From Alteromonas sp. KUL49 (GTDB lineage: Bacteria > Pseudomonadota > Gammaproteobacteria > Enterobacterales > Alteromonadaceae), in NCBI RefSeq assembly GCF_006538345.1, contig NZ_BJKL01000005.1, forward strand, positions 248,001 to 312,000: a stretch of 64,000 bases of DNA, written 5' to 3'. The position numbers were made by a program, and so were the translations under genes. The notes below the pieces were generated by a model. That model did not search any database. It worked only from the letters and a program-made list of their open reading frames with translations, and had not been told where the DNA came from. Below, in pieces: positions 36,167 to 45,846 of this stretch. The stretch's first letter is position 1. Each line of letters opens with the position of its first letter.

Positions 36167-37726
36167 GTGTCACGGAAGTTAATAAAATCAGGCATGATCG
36201 TAAGTGTGATGACACTCCTTTCTCGCGTTCTCGGTTTGGTGAGAGATGTTGTTGTTGCAAGGTTAATGGGCGATGGTGCCGCTGCCGATGTATTTTTCTT
36301 TGCTAATAAAATTCCCAACTTTTTAAGACGTCTGTTTGCTGAGGGAGCATTCGCTCAAGCATTTATCCCGGTGCTTACCGAGGTTCACCAGAAGGGGAAT
36401 GAAACAGAGCTTAAAAGCTTTATAGCCAAAATTTCGGGCACTTTAGGCGCACTCGTGTTTGTAACTTCATTCATTGGTGTTATCGCCTCTCCGGTATTAA
36501 GTGCACTATTTGGTGCTGGCTGGTTTATCGAATGGCTACAAGGTAGCCCTGATGGCGACAAATACTTATTAGCTTCCACCATGCTTAAGATAACCTTTCC
36601 CTACTTAGCTTTCATTTCATTGGTTGGGTTGTCTGGTGCCATACTTAACACGCTCAATCAGTTTGCGGTTGCCGCATTCACTCCTGTGCTTCTCAACGTT
36701 TGTATTATCTCTTGCGCCATTGTGATGGCGGATACCTTCGAGCAGCCTGCCTATGCCCTAGCGTGGGGAGTGTTCATTGGCGGTTTTGTACAGCTAATTT
36801 TCCAACTCCCTTTTTTGTATCGGGCTGGTCTACTCGTTAAACCCAAATGGGGTTGGAATGACCCTAATGTGGTTAAAGTACGGACTTTGATGATACCGGC
36901 ATTATTTGGTGTGTCGGTGGGACAAATTAATCTATTGTTCGACACATTAATCGCGAGCTTTCTAGTTACCGGGTCAATTAGCTGGCTTTACTATTCTGAC
37001 CGCCTATTAGAATTTCCGTTAGGGTTGTTTGGTATCGCGATTGCAACCGTTATTCTACCAACCCTTTCTAGAAACCATGTGGCGAATAACCCCAAGGCGT
37101 TTTCGGCCAACATTGATTGGGCATTTCGTATGGTATGCCTGCTTGGGATCCCTGCGGCGTTGGGGCTAGGTTTGATGGCAAAACCTATTCTAACTGTCAT
37201 TTTCCAGCGCGGTGCATTCACTCAAGAAACCGCAGTAATGGCGTCGTATTCACTTACCGCATACGCTTTTGGATTGCTGAGTTTTATGCTGGTTAAGGTG
37301 TTAGCGCCAGGCTTTTACTCACGACAAGATACAAAAACACCTGTCAAGTTCGGAATATGGTGTATGGCCGCCAATATGGTGTTTAATTTGTTGCTGGCGG
37401 TTCCTTTTGGGTACATCGGTTTAGCGACCGCAACGAGCTTGTCTGCCACACTAAATGCAGGCCTTTTGTATTTCGCTTTACATAAGCAAGGTGTGTTTGC
37501 ACTGAGTAAAATGTCACTATTGTTTATTCTGCGTATTTTAATGGCTTCAACAGCGATGGGAGCGGTAATAGTATACTTTGATGTTGGTGATAAGTTTTTC
37601 CACTACACCTTAGTCGAGCAAATTTCCCAAGTGGCAACCACTATTGTTATGGCGGTCGGTGTTTTTGTGTTTACCATGGCATTGTTTGGCGCTCGCCCTA
37701 GACATTTTCGAAGTAGCGCGGAATAA
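36167..37726 (+). CDS. murJ: Lipid II flippase MurJ
   Basis: MurJ flips lipid II across the inner membrane for peptidoglycan synthesis. The protein has 519 residues and about 14 membrane segments (MOP superfamily). It begins with GTG at 36167, preceded by AGGAAT. Family signatures: SRVLGLVRDVVVARLMG, FFFANKIPNFLRRLFAEGAFAQAFIPV. ribF follows after 85 bases. Confidence 0.96.
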   Translation: MSRKLIKSGMIVSVMTLLSRVLGLVRDVVVARLMGDGAAADVFFFANKIPNFLRRLFAEGAFAQAFIPVLTEVHQKGNETELKSFIAKISGTLGALVFVTSFIGVIASPVLSALFGAGWFIEWLQGSPDGDKYLLASTMLKITFPYLAFISLVGLSGAILNTLNQFAVAAFTPVLLNVCIISCAIVMADTFEQPAYALAWGVFIGGFVQLIFQLPFLYRAGLLVKPKWGWNDPNVVKVRTLMIPALFGVSVGQINLLFDTLIASFLVTGSISWLYYSDRLLEFPLGLFGIAIATVILPTLSRNHVANNPKAFSANIDWAFRMVCLLGIPAALGLGLMAKPILTVIFQRGAFTQETAVMASYSLTAYAFGLLSFMLVKVLAPGFYSRQDTKTPVKFGIWCMAANMVFNLLLAVPFGYIGLATATSLSATLNAGLLYFALHKQGVFALSKMSLLFILRILMASTAMGAVIVYFDVGDKFFHYTLVEQISQVATTIVMAVGVFVFTMALFGARPRHFRSSAE

Positions 37727-37811
37727 CGTGTGTTGATATTGGTATTCCAACGCGTGTCGTTTATAATCGCGAGCTTTAAATTTTTGTGTACCTTACAGGC
37801 GGTCTAATTTC

Positions 37812-38729
37812 GTGGAATTTATCCGTGGGCTAAACAATGTCAAACCCCAGCATAATGGGTGTGTGCTCACTATTGGTAAATTTGATGGTGTGCACAAAGG
37901 ACATCAGGCCGTTCTCAAGAATGTAATCGATAAGGCCGCAGCGCTTTCGTTGCCAGCCACAGTGATGGTATTTGAGCCTCAGCCCGAAGAATTCTTTGTG
38001 CCAACTAAAGCACCTGCGCGTTTAAGCCCGCTTCGCGATAAATACGAGCAACTAAAAGAGCAGGGTGTTAATCGCTTACTTGCGGTAAGCTTCAATGCTG
38101 ATTTTGCTTCTCAGAGTGCAGACGAGTTTGTTCAACATTGGCTTGTACAAAAGCTCGGAGTCAAATTTTTAGTTGTGGGCGATGACTTTAGGTTTGGAAA
38201 AAATCGCGCGGGCGACTTTGCCATGCTTCAAGCGGCGGGCAAACAGTATGGCTTTGAGGTGGTAAGCACTCAGAGTTTTCGTATGCACGAGCATCGAATC
38301 AGTTCAACGGCGGTGCGTGAAGCATTGCAAGACAGCGACTTTAAGTTAGCCGAAGAAATGCTCGGGCGGCCATTTGCCATTCAAGGGCGAGTGGTACATG
38401 GAGAGAAAAAAGGGCGGACCATAGGTTTTCCCACAGCCAACGTTATGCTTAAGCGTTGCAGAGCGCCACTACATGGCGTGTTTGCAGTTCGCGTAGACAT
38501 CGATGGTACTTTTTATAAAGGTGTCGCGAATATCGGTACTCGTCCCACGTTAAACGGTGTTCGCAATCAGTTAGAAGTGCATATTTTCGACTTGAAAAGC
38601 GACCTGTACGGCAAGCCAATTAAAGTGATGCCCGTGGCGAAAATTCGCGACGAGCAAAAATTTGCTTCTTTTGAGGCACTAAAGATACAAATTCAACGGG
38701 ACGCAGACCAAGCAAGAGCGTGTTTTTAA
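37812..38729 (+). CDS. ribF: Bifunctional riboflavin kinase/FAD synthetase
   Basis: RibF phosphorylates riboflavin to FMN and adenylates FMN to FAD. It has 305 residues and a GTG start at 37812. The N-terminal nucleotidyltransferase half has TIGKFDGVHKGHQ and HRISSTAVREAL. The C-terminal kinase half has GRTIGFPTANV and GVANIGTRPT. It precedes ileS, as in E. coli. Confidence 0.97.
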   Translation: MEFIRGLNNVKPQHNGCVLTIGKFDGVHKGHQAVLKNVIDKAAALSLPATVMVFEPQPEEFFVPTKAPARLSPLRDKYEQLKEQGVNRLLAVSFNADFASQSADEFVQHWLVQKLGVKFLVVGDDFRFGKNRAGDFAMLQAAGKQYGFEVVSTQSFRMHEHRISSTAVREALQDSDFKLAEEMLGRPFAIQGRVVHGEKKGRTIGFPTANVMLKRCRAPLHGVFAVRVDIDGTFYKGVANIGTRPTLNGVRNQLEVHIFDLKSDLYGKPIKVMPVAKIRDEQKFASFEALKIQIQRDADQARACF

Positions 38730-38850
38730 CAGGTAACTGTATAAACAACATGATAGAGTTTGCACCCAATATCGACGATTTGACCAATACATGCCTTATT
38801 AATGCAACACGCATTGGGTATTAATCAAGGTGAATGGATAATACAATTTT

Positions 38851-41670
38851 ATGAGTGATTACAAAGCCACACTGAACCTTCCTGAAACTGCGTTTCCTAT
38901 GCGCGGTAACCTCGCTAAACGCGAGCCACAAATGCTAAAGGCATGGCAGGAGAAAAAGGTATATTCAAAAATTCGTGAAGCGAAAAAAGGTAAAAAGCCT
39001 TTTATTCTTCATGATGGCCCTCCGTATGCCAACGGAAACATTCACATTGGTCACGCCGTAAATAAAATTCTTAAAGACATTATAGTAAAGTCTAAAACCC
39101 TATCAGACTTCGATGCGCCATACGTTCCTGGTTGGGATTGTCACGGTCTTCCCATTGAATTGATGGTGGAAAAGAAGGTCGGTAAGCCCGGTAAAAAGGT
39201 TACCGCCGCTGAGTTTCGCCAGAAATGTCGCGACTATGCCCAAAAGCAAGTTGATGGCCAAATGGCTGACTTCAAGCGTATCGGCGTATTCGGTGACTGG
39301 GAAAACCCCTACAAAACCATGGATTTTCAATCTGAGGCAGACATCATTCGTGCCTTGGGCAAAATTGTAGATTCTGGACACCTAGAGAAAGGCTTTAAAC
39401 CAGTCCACTGGTGTACTGACTGTGGATCAGCCTTGGCTGAAGCTGAAGTTGAATACAAAGACAAAGTATCGCCTGCCATTGATGTTAAGTTTCCTGTGGC
39501 AGATTTAGAAGCAATTGCAAAAGCGTTCGGCGTTGAAGCTACAGATTTAGAAGCCAATAAGGCCGGTGTGGTTATTTGGACAACTACTCCTTGGACCCTA
39601 CCGGCCAACCGAGCAATTAGTCTTCACCCAGAACTAACTTACAGTATCGTGGACGTACCAGAACGTTCAGAATGGTTGATTGTTGCCAAAGACTTACTTG
39701 AGAGTTGTATGTCTCGTTACGGCGTTGAGGAATACACTGAGATCGCAGAGTGTGTGGGTAAATCTCTCGAGCTAACAAAAGTTAATCATCCGTTTTTAGA
39801 CCTTCAAGTGCCACTCATCTTAGGCGAGCACGTTACTACTGAGTCTGGTACTGGTTGTGTACATACGGCACCTGCTCATGGTGTTGACGATTTTAATGTA
39901 GGTAAAGAGTACGACATCGAAGTCTACAACCCTGTGGGCAATAACGGTGTATATCTAGAAAATACGCCGCTATTCGCAGGCCAATTTGTATTTAAAGCCA
40001 ACGACACCATTGTGGACACGGTAAAAGAGCACGGTAACCTTGTACTCAATGAAAAGTACGAACACAGCTATCCTCATTGCTGGCGTCATAAAACGCCGAT
40101 CATCTTCCGCGCCACTCCTCAGTGGTTTGTCAGCATGGATAAAAACGGCCTTCGTGATGAGTCATTAAAGCAAATTGAGCAAACCAAATGGATCCCTGAT
40201 TGGGGGCAGAACCGCATTGAAAAAATGGTTGAAGGGCGCCCTGATTGGTGTATCTCTCGTCAACGTACGTGGGGTGTACCTATTCCACTATACGTACATA
40301 AGCTCACCGGTGAGATTCATCCAAAGTCTGCTGAGCTTATGGAGCAAGTTGCTCTAGAAGTTGAAAAAGTAGGTATTCAAGCATGGTGGGATATCGAGGA
40401 CAGTGTGTTGCTGGGTGATGAAGCGGCACACTATGACAAAGTGACAGACACGCTAGACGTTTGGTTTGATTCTGGCGTAACCCACTACTTTGTGGTTGAT
40501 CGTCGTGATGATATTCCAGCAAGTGCTGATTTGTATTTAGAAGGTTCAGACCAGCATCGCGGTTGGTTTATGTCTTCTCTTATGTCTTCAACCGCTATGC
40601 ACGGCCATGCACCATATAAAGAAGTGTTAACACACGGCTTTACTGTTGACCAGCACGGTAGAAAGATGTCCAAGTCGGTGGGTAATGTGGTTGCACCGCA
40701 AGAGGTGACCAACAAGCTAGGTGCCGACATTCTGCGTTTATGGGTAGCATCTACTGACTACCGCGGTGAAATTGCGGTGTCTGATGAAATTTTGAAACGC
40801 GCAGCAGATTCATATCGTCGATTGCGTAATACAGCACGATTCTTACTGGCTAATCTGAATGGTTTTGAGCCGCAAGACGCATTAGATGAAAGCGAAATGG
40901 TTGCGCTTGACCGTTGGATTGTATCTCGCGCTAAAGCGCTTCAGTCCGAACTTGTAGAAGCTTATGAAAAATACGATTTGCTGGTTGTTACTCAAAAGCT
41001 GACTCACTTCTGTTCAATTGAGTTGGGTGCTTTCTATCTGGATGTTATTAAAGATAGACAGTACACCGCAAAAGCTGACAGTGTTGCCCGTCGCTCTTGC
41101 CAAACTGCGCTTTATCATATTGTTGAGGCCCTTGTTCGTTGGATGGCGCCTATCACCAGCTTTACTGCCCAGGAAATCTGGGAAGCGTTACCGGGTGAAC
41201 GCAGCGAGTTTGTGTTTACCGAAGCATGGTACGACGGTCTTGAAAGCTTCACACAATCAGAAAGCTTTAACGATGACTTTTGGCACACTGTTTTGAGCGT
41301 TAAGGATGCTGCAAACCAAGCGATGGAGCAGGCTCGTAAAGAGGGCGAATTGGGTGGTTCACTTGAAGCGAAAATTACTTTGTTCGCGAAAGAAGACCTA
41401 TTCAATACCTTGGCTAAACTGGAAGACGAACTTCGTTTCGTGTTGATTACTTCTGCCGTTGACTTGCAAAAGACTGATGCTGCGCCTGAAAGTGCGAGCG
41501 AAACTGACGTTGAAGGTTTGTGGCTGAGCGTTTCTAAGGCATCGGGCGACAAGTGTGTTCGCTGTTGGCACCACAGAGAAGATGTTGGTAGTAATTCTGA
41601 CCATCCAGAACTTTGTGGCCGCTGTGTGACTAACGTAGAAGGCGAAGGGGAAACCCGTCAATATGCGTAA
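38851..41670 (+). CDS. ileS: Isoleucyl-tRNA synthetase
   Basis: A class I synthetase charging tRNA-Ile. The protein has 939 residues, near the E. coli length (938). HIGH is at 65-68 (HIGH in NIHIGHAV) and KMSKS at 605-609. The CP1 editing domain lies between them ([29 protein letters not shown]). A C-terminal zinc site is formed by CVRCW and CGRC. The stop overlaps the lspA start by 8 bases. Confidence 0.98.
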   Translation: MSDYKATLNLPETAFPMRGNLAKREPQMLKAWQEKKVYSKIREAKKGKKPFILHDGPPYANGNIHIGHAVNKILKDIIVKSKTLSDFDAPYVPGWDCHGLPIELMVEKKVGKPGKKVTAAEFRQKCRDYAQKQVDGQMADFKRIGVFGDWENPYKTMDFQSEADIIRALGKIVDSGHLEKGFKPVHWCTDCGSALAEAEVEYKDKVSPAIDVKFPVADLEAIAKAFGVEATDLEANKAGVVIWTTTPWTLPANRAISLHPELTYSIVDVPERSEWLIVAKDLLESCMSRYGVEEYTEIAECVGKSLELTKVNHPFLDLQVPLILGEHVTTESGTGCVHTAPAHGVDDFNVGKEYDIEVYNPVGNNGVYLENTPLFAGQFVFKANDTIVDTVKEHGNLVLNEKYEHSYPHCWRHKTPIIFRATPQWFVSMDKNGLRDESLKQIEQTKWIPDWGQNRIEKMVEGRPDWCISRQRTWGVPIPLYVHKLTGEIHPKSAELMEQVALEVEKVGIQAWWDIEDSVLLGDEAAHYDKVTDTLDVWFDSGVTHYFVVDRRDDIPASADLYLEGSDQHRGWFMSSLMSSTAMHGHAPYKEVLTHGFTVDQHGRKMSKSVGNVVAPQEVTNKLGADILRLWVASTDYRGEIAVSDEILKRAADSYRRLRNTARFLLANLNGFEPQDALDESEMVALDRWIVSRAKALQSELVEAYEKYDLLVVTQKLTHFCSIELGAFYLDVIKDRQYTAKADSVARRSCQTALYHIVEALVRWMAPITSFTAQEIWEALPGERSEFVFTEAWYDGLESFTQSESFNDDFWHTVLSVKDAANQAMEQARKEGELGGSLEAKITLFAKEDLFNTLAKLEDELRFVLITSAVDLQKTDAAPESASETDVEGLWLSVSKASGDKCVRCWHHREDVGSNSDHPELCGRCVTNVEGEGETRQYA

Positions 41671-42181
41671 ACTGTTTACCGACACTGGACTTCGATTTCT
41701 GTGGATAAGCCTCGTAGCTTTTGTGCTGGACCAATGGAGTAAACAGACAGTTATTGAGAATATGAATTTGTTTCAGTCGATTCAAATTCTTCCTTTCTTT
41801 AACTTTACTCATGTGCATAACTATGGCGCAGCGTTTAGTTTCTTGAATGATGCCGGCGGGTGGCAGCGTTGGTTTTTTACCGGCATTGCCGTTGTGGTGA
41901 GTGTGGTCATTTTATGGTGGCTAAAACAGTCGCCTAAGTCGCAAAAAATGTTGCCGATAGCCTTCGCCTTTATATTAGGAGGCGCACTCGGCAATGTATA
42001 TGATCGCCTCGTGTATGGCTATGTGATCGATTTTTTAGATTTCTATGTGAACAATTGGCATTTTCCAGCGTTTAATATAGCTGACAGCGCTATTTTTATT
42101 GGCGCAGCCCTTTTGATTTTAGACATGTTCCTCAATGGTGATTCCAGTAAAAAATCGGCAACAGAAGAACATAGCGAGTAG
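41663..42181 (+). CDS. lspA: Lipoprotein signal peptidase (signal peptidase II)
   Basis: LspA cleaves the signal peptide of diacylglyceryl-prolipoproteins in the inner membrane. The 172-residue protein has four membrane segments. The catalytic aspartates are Asp123 (VIDFLDF) and Asp141 (NIADSAIF), with the conserved NxxDR (NVYDR) before them. It overlaps ileS by 8 bases. The cell will need it for the lipoproteins encoded here at 8425 and 31075. Confidence 0.97.
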   Translation: MRKLFTDTGLRFLWISLVAFVLDQWSKQTVIENMNLFQSIQILPFFNFTHVHNYGAAFSFLNDAGGWQRWFFTGIAVVVSVVILWWLKQSPKSQKMLPIAFAFILGGALGNVYDRLVYGYVIDFLDFYVNNWHFPAFNIADSAIFIGAALLILDMFLNGDSSKKSATEEHSE

Positions 42182-42195
42182 TAGCGAGATTGATA

Positions 42196-42651
42196 ATGAC
42201 AGATTCAATGGTAATTGATGCATCGAGTGAAGTGATCTTACACTTCGATTTAAAGTTGGAAGATGGATCTGCCGCAGATAGTACACGAGTGAATAACAAG
42301 CCCGCAAAACTAGTGATGGGTGACGGAAGTCTTACCGCCAACTTTGAAGATTGTTTGTTGGGGCTTAAAGCTGGAGATAAAAAGTCATTTACGTTATCGG
42401 CTAACGACGCCTTCGGTGAGCCAAATCCCAACAATATTCACTACATGGAAAAGAGTCGCTTCGGCGCAGATTTGGAAGTGGAAGAGGGAATGATTTTAGC
42501 ATTCTCTCAGCCTGATGGTTCAGAGATACCAGGTATCATTCGCAGTGTGGCTGGTGATTCTGTTACTGTAGATTTTAATCACCCATTGGCTGGCCAAACG
42601 GTAATTTTCGATGTTGAGATTATCGACGTTAAACCCACTAACCTTCAGTAG
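42196..42651 (+). CDS. fkpB: FKBP-type peptidyl-prolyl isomerase FkpB (SlpA)
   Basis: An SlyD-like FKBP isomerase with an inserted IF domain; 151 residues from the ATG at 42196. A TTG two codons upstream is possible but less likely. Conserved parts: LHFDLKLEDG, FTLSANDAFGEPNP, DFNHPLAGQT. It lacks the metal-binding histidine tail of true SlyD. Its position between lspA and ispH is that of E. coli fkpB. Confidence 0.92.
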   Translation: MTDSMVIDASSEVILHFDLKLEDGSAADSTRVNNKPAKLVMGDGSLTANFEDCLLGLKAGDKKSFTLSANDAFGEPNPNNIHYMEKSRFGADLEVEEGMILAFSQPDGSEIPGIIRSVAGDSVTVDFNHPLAGQTVIFDVEIIDVKPTNLQ

Positions 42652-42665
42652 AGTAGATAGCTGTT

Positions 42666-43610
42666 ATGCAAATACACCTTGCTAACCCCAGAGGATTTTG
42701 TGCCGGTGTTGACCGTGCAATCACGATTGTTGAACGTGCGCTGGAGATGTTTCAACCGCCTATTTACGTTCGTCATGAAGTGGTACACAACAAGTTTGTG
42801 GTAGAGGGGTTAAGGGAACGCGGCGCTGTTTTCGTTGATGAACTACACGAAGTGCCCGATGATAATATTGTTATTTTCTCAGCTCACGGTGTATCTCAAG
42901 CAGTAAGAAAGGAAGCAACCCGTCGTGGACTAAAAGTTTTTGACGCTACTTGTCCTCTTGTCACTAAAGTACATATGGAAGTGACTCGTGCCAGCAAAAC
43001 GGGTACTGAATGTATTTTGATTGGACATGCTGGACACCCAGAGGTGGAAGGTACCATGGGACAATACAGTAACGATGACGGTGGTATTTACCTCGTAGAA
43101 TCAGAGGCTGATGTTGCTACCCTTGAAGTAAAAGACCCCTCTAACCTTTACTATTGTAGCCAGACTACTCTCTCTGTGGATGACACTGCTGATGTTATCG
43201 ATGCCTTGCGCGCTCGCTTCCCTGAGATACAGGGCCCTCGTAAAGATGATATTTGCTATGCTACGCAAAACCGTCAGGATTCAGTACGTGAATTAGCACA
43301 AGATTGTGATGTATTGCTTGTGGTTGGCGCACAAAACAGTTCTAACTCTAATCGCTTGCGCGAACTAGCTGAGAAGGTGGGCGCAACCGCATACCTTATT
43401 GCCGATGCCAATTGTGTTCAAAAGCAATGGCTTGAAAACGTACAACATATTGGCATTACTGCAGGTGCATCAGCGCCTGAAGTACTTGTTCAAGGTGTTG
43501 TGAATCGACTTATGGAGTGGGGAGCTGAAAAGGCTACTGAGCGCTCTGGTCGTGAAGAAAACGTTGAATTCGCGGTGCCAAAAGAGCTGAGAGTTAAGCA
43601 AGTTAGCTAG
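42666..43610 (+). CDS. ispH: 4-hydroxy-3-methylbut-2-enyl diphosphate reductase
   Basis: IspH makes IPP and DMAPP, the last step of the MEP isoprenoid pathway, with a [4Fe-4S] cluster. It has 314 residues. The cluster cysteines fall at Cys12, Cys96 and Cys197, the same numbers as in E. coli ([20 protein letters not shown]). Last gene of the ribF-ileS-lspA-fkpB-ispH run. Confidence 0.98.
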   Translation: MQIHLANPRGFCAGVDRAITIVERALEMFQPPIYVRHEVVHNKFVVEGLRERGAVFVDELHEVPDDNIVIFSAHGVSQAVRKEATRRGLKVFDATCPLVTKVHMEVTRASKTGTECILIGHAGHPEVEGTMGQYSNDDGGIYLVESEADVATLEVKDPSNLYYCSQTTLSVDDTADVIDALRARFPEIQGPRKDDICYATQNRQDSVRELAQDCDVLLVVGAQNSSNSNRLRELAEKVGATAYLIADANCVQKQWLENVQHIGITAGASAPEVLVQGVVNRLMEWGAEKATERSGREENVEFAVPKELRVKQVS

Positions 43611-43622
43611 TCATTCCTTAGA

Positions 43623-43652
43623 CATAGCGTGCTTTGCATAAGGCACGCTATG
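43623..43652 (+). terminator. Hairpin downstream of ispH
   Basis: CATAGCGTGC pairs perfectly with GCACGCTATG (10 bp, extendable), 12 bases after the stop. No strong T-run follows. The rest of the 195-base gap before pilV shows no gene. Confidence 0.55.
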
Positions 43653-43805
43653 GCGTTATTACCTTCGTTGTTATCCAATGCAACGCCCTCAAACTATTCC
43701 TTTGCATACCTACTAATCTCTTGTAATACCCAGCGGTCTACTTTTTTGCTCTAGACTAATAAAGTGCCTTAATCAATCGAGGTATGTGAGCGAAGTGGGT
43801 TTTCT

Positions 43806-44441
43806 ATGCGTGGGCAAGCTTTTAAAAACAACCAAAAACACCTGCAATACGGCGTAGGTTTAATTGAGGTACTGGTTACCTTGGTTATTCTGTCTGTTGG
43901 TTTGTTAGGTGTGGCGGCTCTGCAATTCACTGGCTCATTTGCTAACAAGGATGCCATCAGCCGCACGCAAGCCGATATTGTGGCTTCTCAAATTGTTGAA
44001 CGATTGAGAGTTGCAGCAAGACCAGCCACGGTTGGTGATGGCGTTGTTGTGAACAACCAATACTTTTCATCGTCAAATTACAACTTTGCCGGGCTGAGTT
44101 GTACATCAGGGGCCAAAGCTTCGGTGTGTTATTGCCAAGCCACTCCAGCCAATGTACCAAATTGCGAGTCGGGAGAGTGCAATGAAGCACAAATGGCTCA
44201 GTATGATGGCTGGGCGGTGTCGTGTGCTGCTATTCAAACTAATCCTCAAACGCAAGTGTCGCTGAGTTGTACGGACAACGACAATACGGATATTTACACC
44301 TGCAGTGCTGGCTCTAGACTCACAATTCAATTGCGCTGGCCAGTCAATTCTGGTGGAAACAATACCTATAATTTAAACGCTCGATGTAATCCAAATTCCG
44401 GCGATAGCTACAACTGTGTTATCAAGGATGTGACATTATGA
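43806..44441 (+). CDS. pilV: Type IV pilus minor pilin PilV
   Basis: The 211-residue prepilin is cleaved at Gly in QYG^VGLIEV, with Glu at +5. The hydrophobic helix is LVTLVILSVGLLGVAALQ. A cysteine-rich C-terminal domain follows (SCTSGAKASVCYCQA). Minor pilins prime pilus assembly and sit at the tip with PilY1. The stop overlaps pilW by 4 bases. First gene of a pilV-pilW-pilX-pilY1-pilE operon. Confidence 0.88.
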   Translation: MRGQAFKNNQKHLQYGVGLIEVLVTLVILSVGLLGVAALQFTGSFANKDAISRTQADIVASQIVERLRVAARPATVGDGVVVNNQYFSSSNYNFAGLSCTSGAKASVCYCQATPANVPNCESGECNEAQMAQYDGWAVSCAAIQTNPQTQVSLSCTDNDNTDIYTCSAGSRLTIQLRWPVNSGGNNTYNLNARCNPNSGDSYNCVIKDVTL

Positions 44442-45277
44442 AGCGACAAAGCGGATTTTCCCTAGTAGAAACAATGGTCGCGTTGGCGCTTGGACTCGTG
44501 ATTTCTGGTGCTGTCATTCAAGTGCTAGTGAGTGCCAGTGTCACGAGCAAACTCAACGAAGCGGTGGCACAAGTACAAAGCGCTGGGAGGTTTCTTTCTA
44601 ATAGGCTCACTAGTGAGCTCAATGAAATTGGTCGTTATGATTTTATTGTGTCAGATATCGATGCAACGGTAGATCTAGTTGCTGAGGCTGCTTTTCTACA
44701 AAATAAACCCATAGTCATACCTGGCGACTATGTGTCAGATGATGAACTCGGTAGTAGTCAGGGGGCTAACGGTAGCAATGATAATCTGGTGATCAATCTT
44801 CTCGCGCGCCAAGATTGCACTGGTAATAATCATGGGTATAACAGTGAATTCCACGTGGTAAATCACTATTTTGTCTCCAATGATACCTTCATGTGTACCG
44901 GCTACGACGGTCGAGTTTTACGGGGCTTGAAACAGCAAACTGTGACACCTGTAACCATTACACTACTGGATAACTTGATTTCATTTCAGATGCAATATGG
45001 CGTAAGCGACAACGGAGCTAACGCCTCAGGCCAAGCCGTCTCGTATGTTACCGCTGATCAGGTTGAAGGGTTGAGAGCTGAAAACAAACAGGTCGTAGCT
45101 TTACGCTGGGGCTTTGTGATTCAAAGCTATCAAAACGAGGTTCAGCTCGACGCTTCTCCAATTATTTCTGTGCTCAATGAAGGCGCCCTAGAACTCTCGA
45201 CTGACCATTATTATCAAGCATTTTCCAAAACCCTCTCTTTGCGGAATATGAAGAACTTTGTGAGGAGCGCCCAATGA
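44438..45277 (+). CDS. pilW: Type IV pilus minor pilin PilW
   Basis: The 279-residue prepilin is cleaved in RQSG^FSLVE; the hydrophobic helix is TMVALALGLVISGAVIQVLV. Its length and position between PilV and PilX match PilW, a core minor pilin of the tip complex. 4-base overlaps with pilV and pilX indicate translational coupling. Confidence 0.88.
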   Translation: MKRQSGFSLVETMVALALGLVISGAVIQVLVSASVTSKLNEAVAQVQSAGRFLSNRLTSELNEIGRYDFIVSDIDATVDLVAEAAFLQNKPIVIPGDYVSDDELGSSQGANGSNDNLVINLLARQDCTGNNHGYNSEFHVVNHYFVSNDTFMCTGYDGRVLRGLKQQTVTPVTITLLDNLISFQMQYGVSDNGANASGQAVSYVTADQVEGLRAENKQVVALRWGFVIQSYQNEVQLDASPIISVLNEGALELSTDHYYQAFSKTLSLRNMKNFVRSAQ

Positions 45278-45837
45278 AACAACAAGGCTTAGTGTTGGTA
45301 CTCGCATTACTTGTACTCTTGTCACTTACTATTTTAGGCGTTGGTGCGGTTTCCAGCAGTTTCTCTCAATCAAAAATGGCAGTGTCGATGCAGCAGCAGG
45401 GACTGGCATTTGATGCGGCAGAGGCAGCCATTGCCGGTGTGTTTTTCGAATCTGAAGATGAAATTCTCCTCTCTGATGACGACGTTATCGACCCCCTCTC
45501 TCAAGCGAGACAAGGCAATGTGTTTGACCCTGACAATAATGCGTTGAGTTGCTATGACAATGAAAGTTGGACGAATCGCCAAGTGACAGAGAATGGTTTG
45601 ACTACCGGACAGCAGCACACTGCGGTGGGTGTTTATCAGTCCAGTCCGCGCACCACGAGTTGGTCTAAAACTGCGTTTGTCACCGAACAAGCGTGTCGAG
45701 GATCGAGCAATGTCATTGGCGGCAGCAATATTACATGCCATGTTTTTATTATCCGCGGCTGTGGACATGTTGATGGCAAAAATACTGTGGTGGCAAACAC
45801 CCTAGCAGCATCGGTCTTCGCGCCGGCGTCTCAGTGA
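45274..45837 (+). CDS. pilX: Type IV pilus minor pilin PilX
   Basis: The 187-residue protein has an N-terminal QQG^LVLVLALLVLLSLTILGVGAV. It lacks Glu5, as is usual in PilX-like pilins, followed by the FDAAEAAIAG block typical of PilX. It ends 9 bases before pilY1. Confidence 0.87.
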   Translation: MKQQGLVLVLALLVLLSLTILGVGAVSSSFSQSKMAVSMQQQGLAFDAAEAAIAGVFFESEDEILLSDDDVIDPLSQARQGNVFDPDNNALSCYDNESWTNRQVTENGLTTGQQHTAVGVYQSSPRTTSWSKTAFVTEQACRGSSNVIGGSNITCHVFIIRGCGHVDGKNTVVANTLAASVFAPASQ

Positions 45838-45846
45838 GGTAGACAC

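Noticed and set aside
41115..41552. 145-residue minus-strand frame
   Set aside because: Shadow of the C-terminal part of ileS; serine-rich composition from reversed codons.
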